Of a DNA stretch of 63,270 nucleotides, positions 63,250 to 63,270 are shown in pieces. How positions within the stretch are numbered: position 1 is the stretch's first letter; every line of letters starts with the position of its first letter. The stretch is taken from assembly GCA_024699005.1 (NCBI GenBank), contig JAILQN010000303.1:1-63270 (forward strand), given 5' to 3'. The notes beneath the pieces are model-generated. The model was not told the DNA's origin, searched no databases, and saw only the letters and a program-made list of their open reading frames with translations. This DNA comes from Clostridia bacterium. Lineage in GTDB: Bacteria > Bacillota_A > Clostridia > Oscillospirales > Acutalibacteraceae. A program made the position numbers and the translations under genes.

Positions 63250-63270
63250 AGCGAATCAAGCCGTAACAGA

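Overview
The window looks like chromosome of a gut-type Clostridia (Oscillospiraceae/Ruminococcaceae-like Firmicute). The pointers are Shine-Dalgarno starts of the AGGAGG kind, SipW-type secretion, InlB-like and leucine-rich surface proteins, a glycine riboswitch, and a MobC/relaxase/VirD4 module. Base composition is about 50% GC, with a few clearly AT-richer patches. No rRNA, tRNA or CRISPR array was found.

Region 1 (about 0.1-19.8 kb, all minus strand) is a cell-surface locus. A 14.1-kb gene encodes a roughly 4,700-residue secreted right-handed beta-helix protein. It is followed by a SipW-type signal peptidase and a TasA/CalY-like SipW substrate. Directly upstream lies a three-gene signalling operon: a 7TM sensor with a degenerate kinase core, a membrane histidine kinase that keeps its phospho-acceptor His, and a LuxR-type response regulator. 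A 26-bp near-palindrome occurs upstream of the giant gene (just ahead of its promoter) and again upstream of the signalling operon. This suggests that the regulator controls both itself and the giant surface protein.

Region 2 (about 19.9-32.6 kb, minus strand) is ordinary chromosome. It holds an NYN-domain protein, a leucine-rich/InlB-repeat surface protein, a Na+/alanine-glycine symporter under a single-aptamer glycine riboswitch, and a probable pseudogene with an amber stop at codon 4. These are followed by a HAD phosphatase, a secreted beta-propeller protein, an esterase-propeller fusion, a GNAT acetyltransferase and an alpha/beta hydrolase.

Region 3 (about 32.7 kb to the right edge) is a mobile element carrying a type-1 BREX phage-defence island. 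Its left end has a hairpin-rich non-coding stretch and a large serine recombinase broken at an A9 tract. The BREX operon runs leftward from one promoter at 52.9 kb: XRE regulator, brxA, brxB, brxC, pglX, two AlbA_2 proteins, pglZ, brxL and a GmrSD-like (DUF262/HNH) gene. Between brxC and pglX there is a candidate small RNA on the opposite strand with its own promoter and terminators. Divergent from the operon is a cysteine desulfurase. It is followed by mobile-element functions: a primase-like protein, a Dam-type methyltransferase, a DUF3846 protein, a VirD4/TraG coupling protein, ArdC, an HTH pair, a structured oriT-like region, MobC and a MOBP-type relaxase. The recombinase and probably the relaxase are damaged, so the element may be stranded while its defence cargo stays intact.
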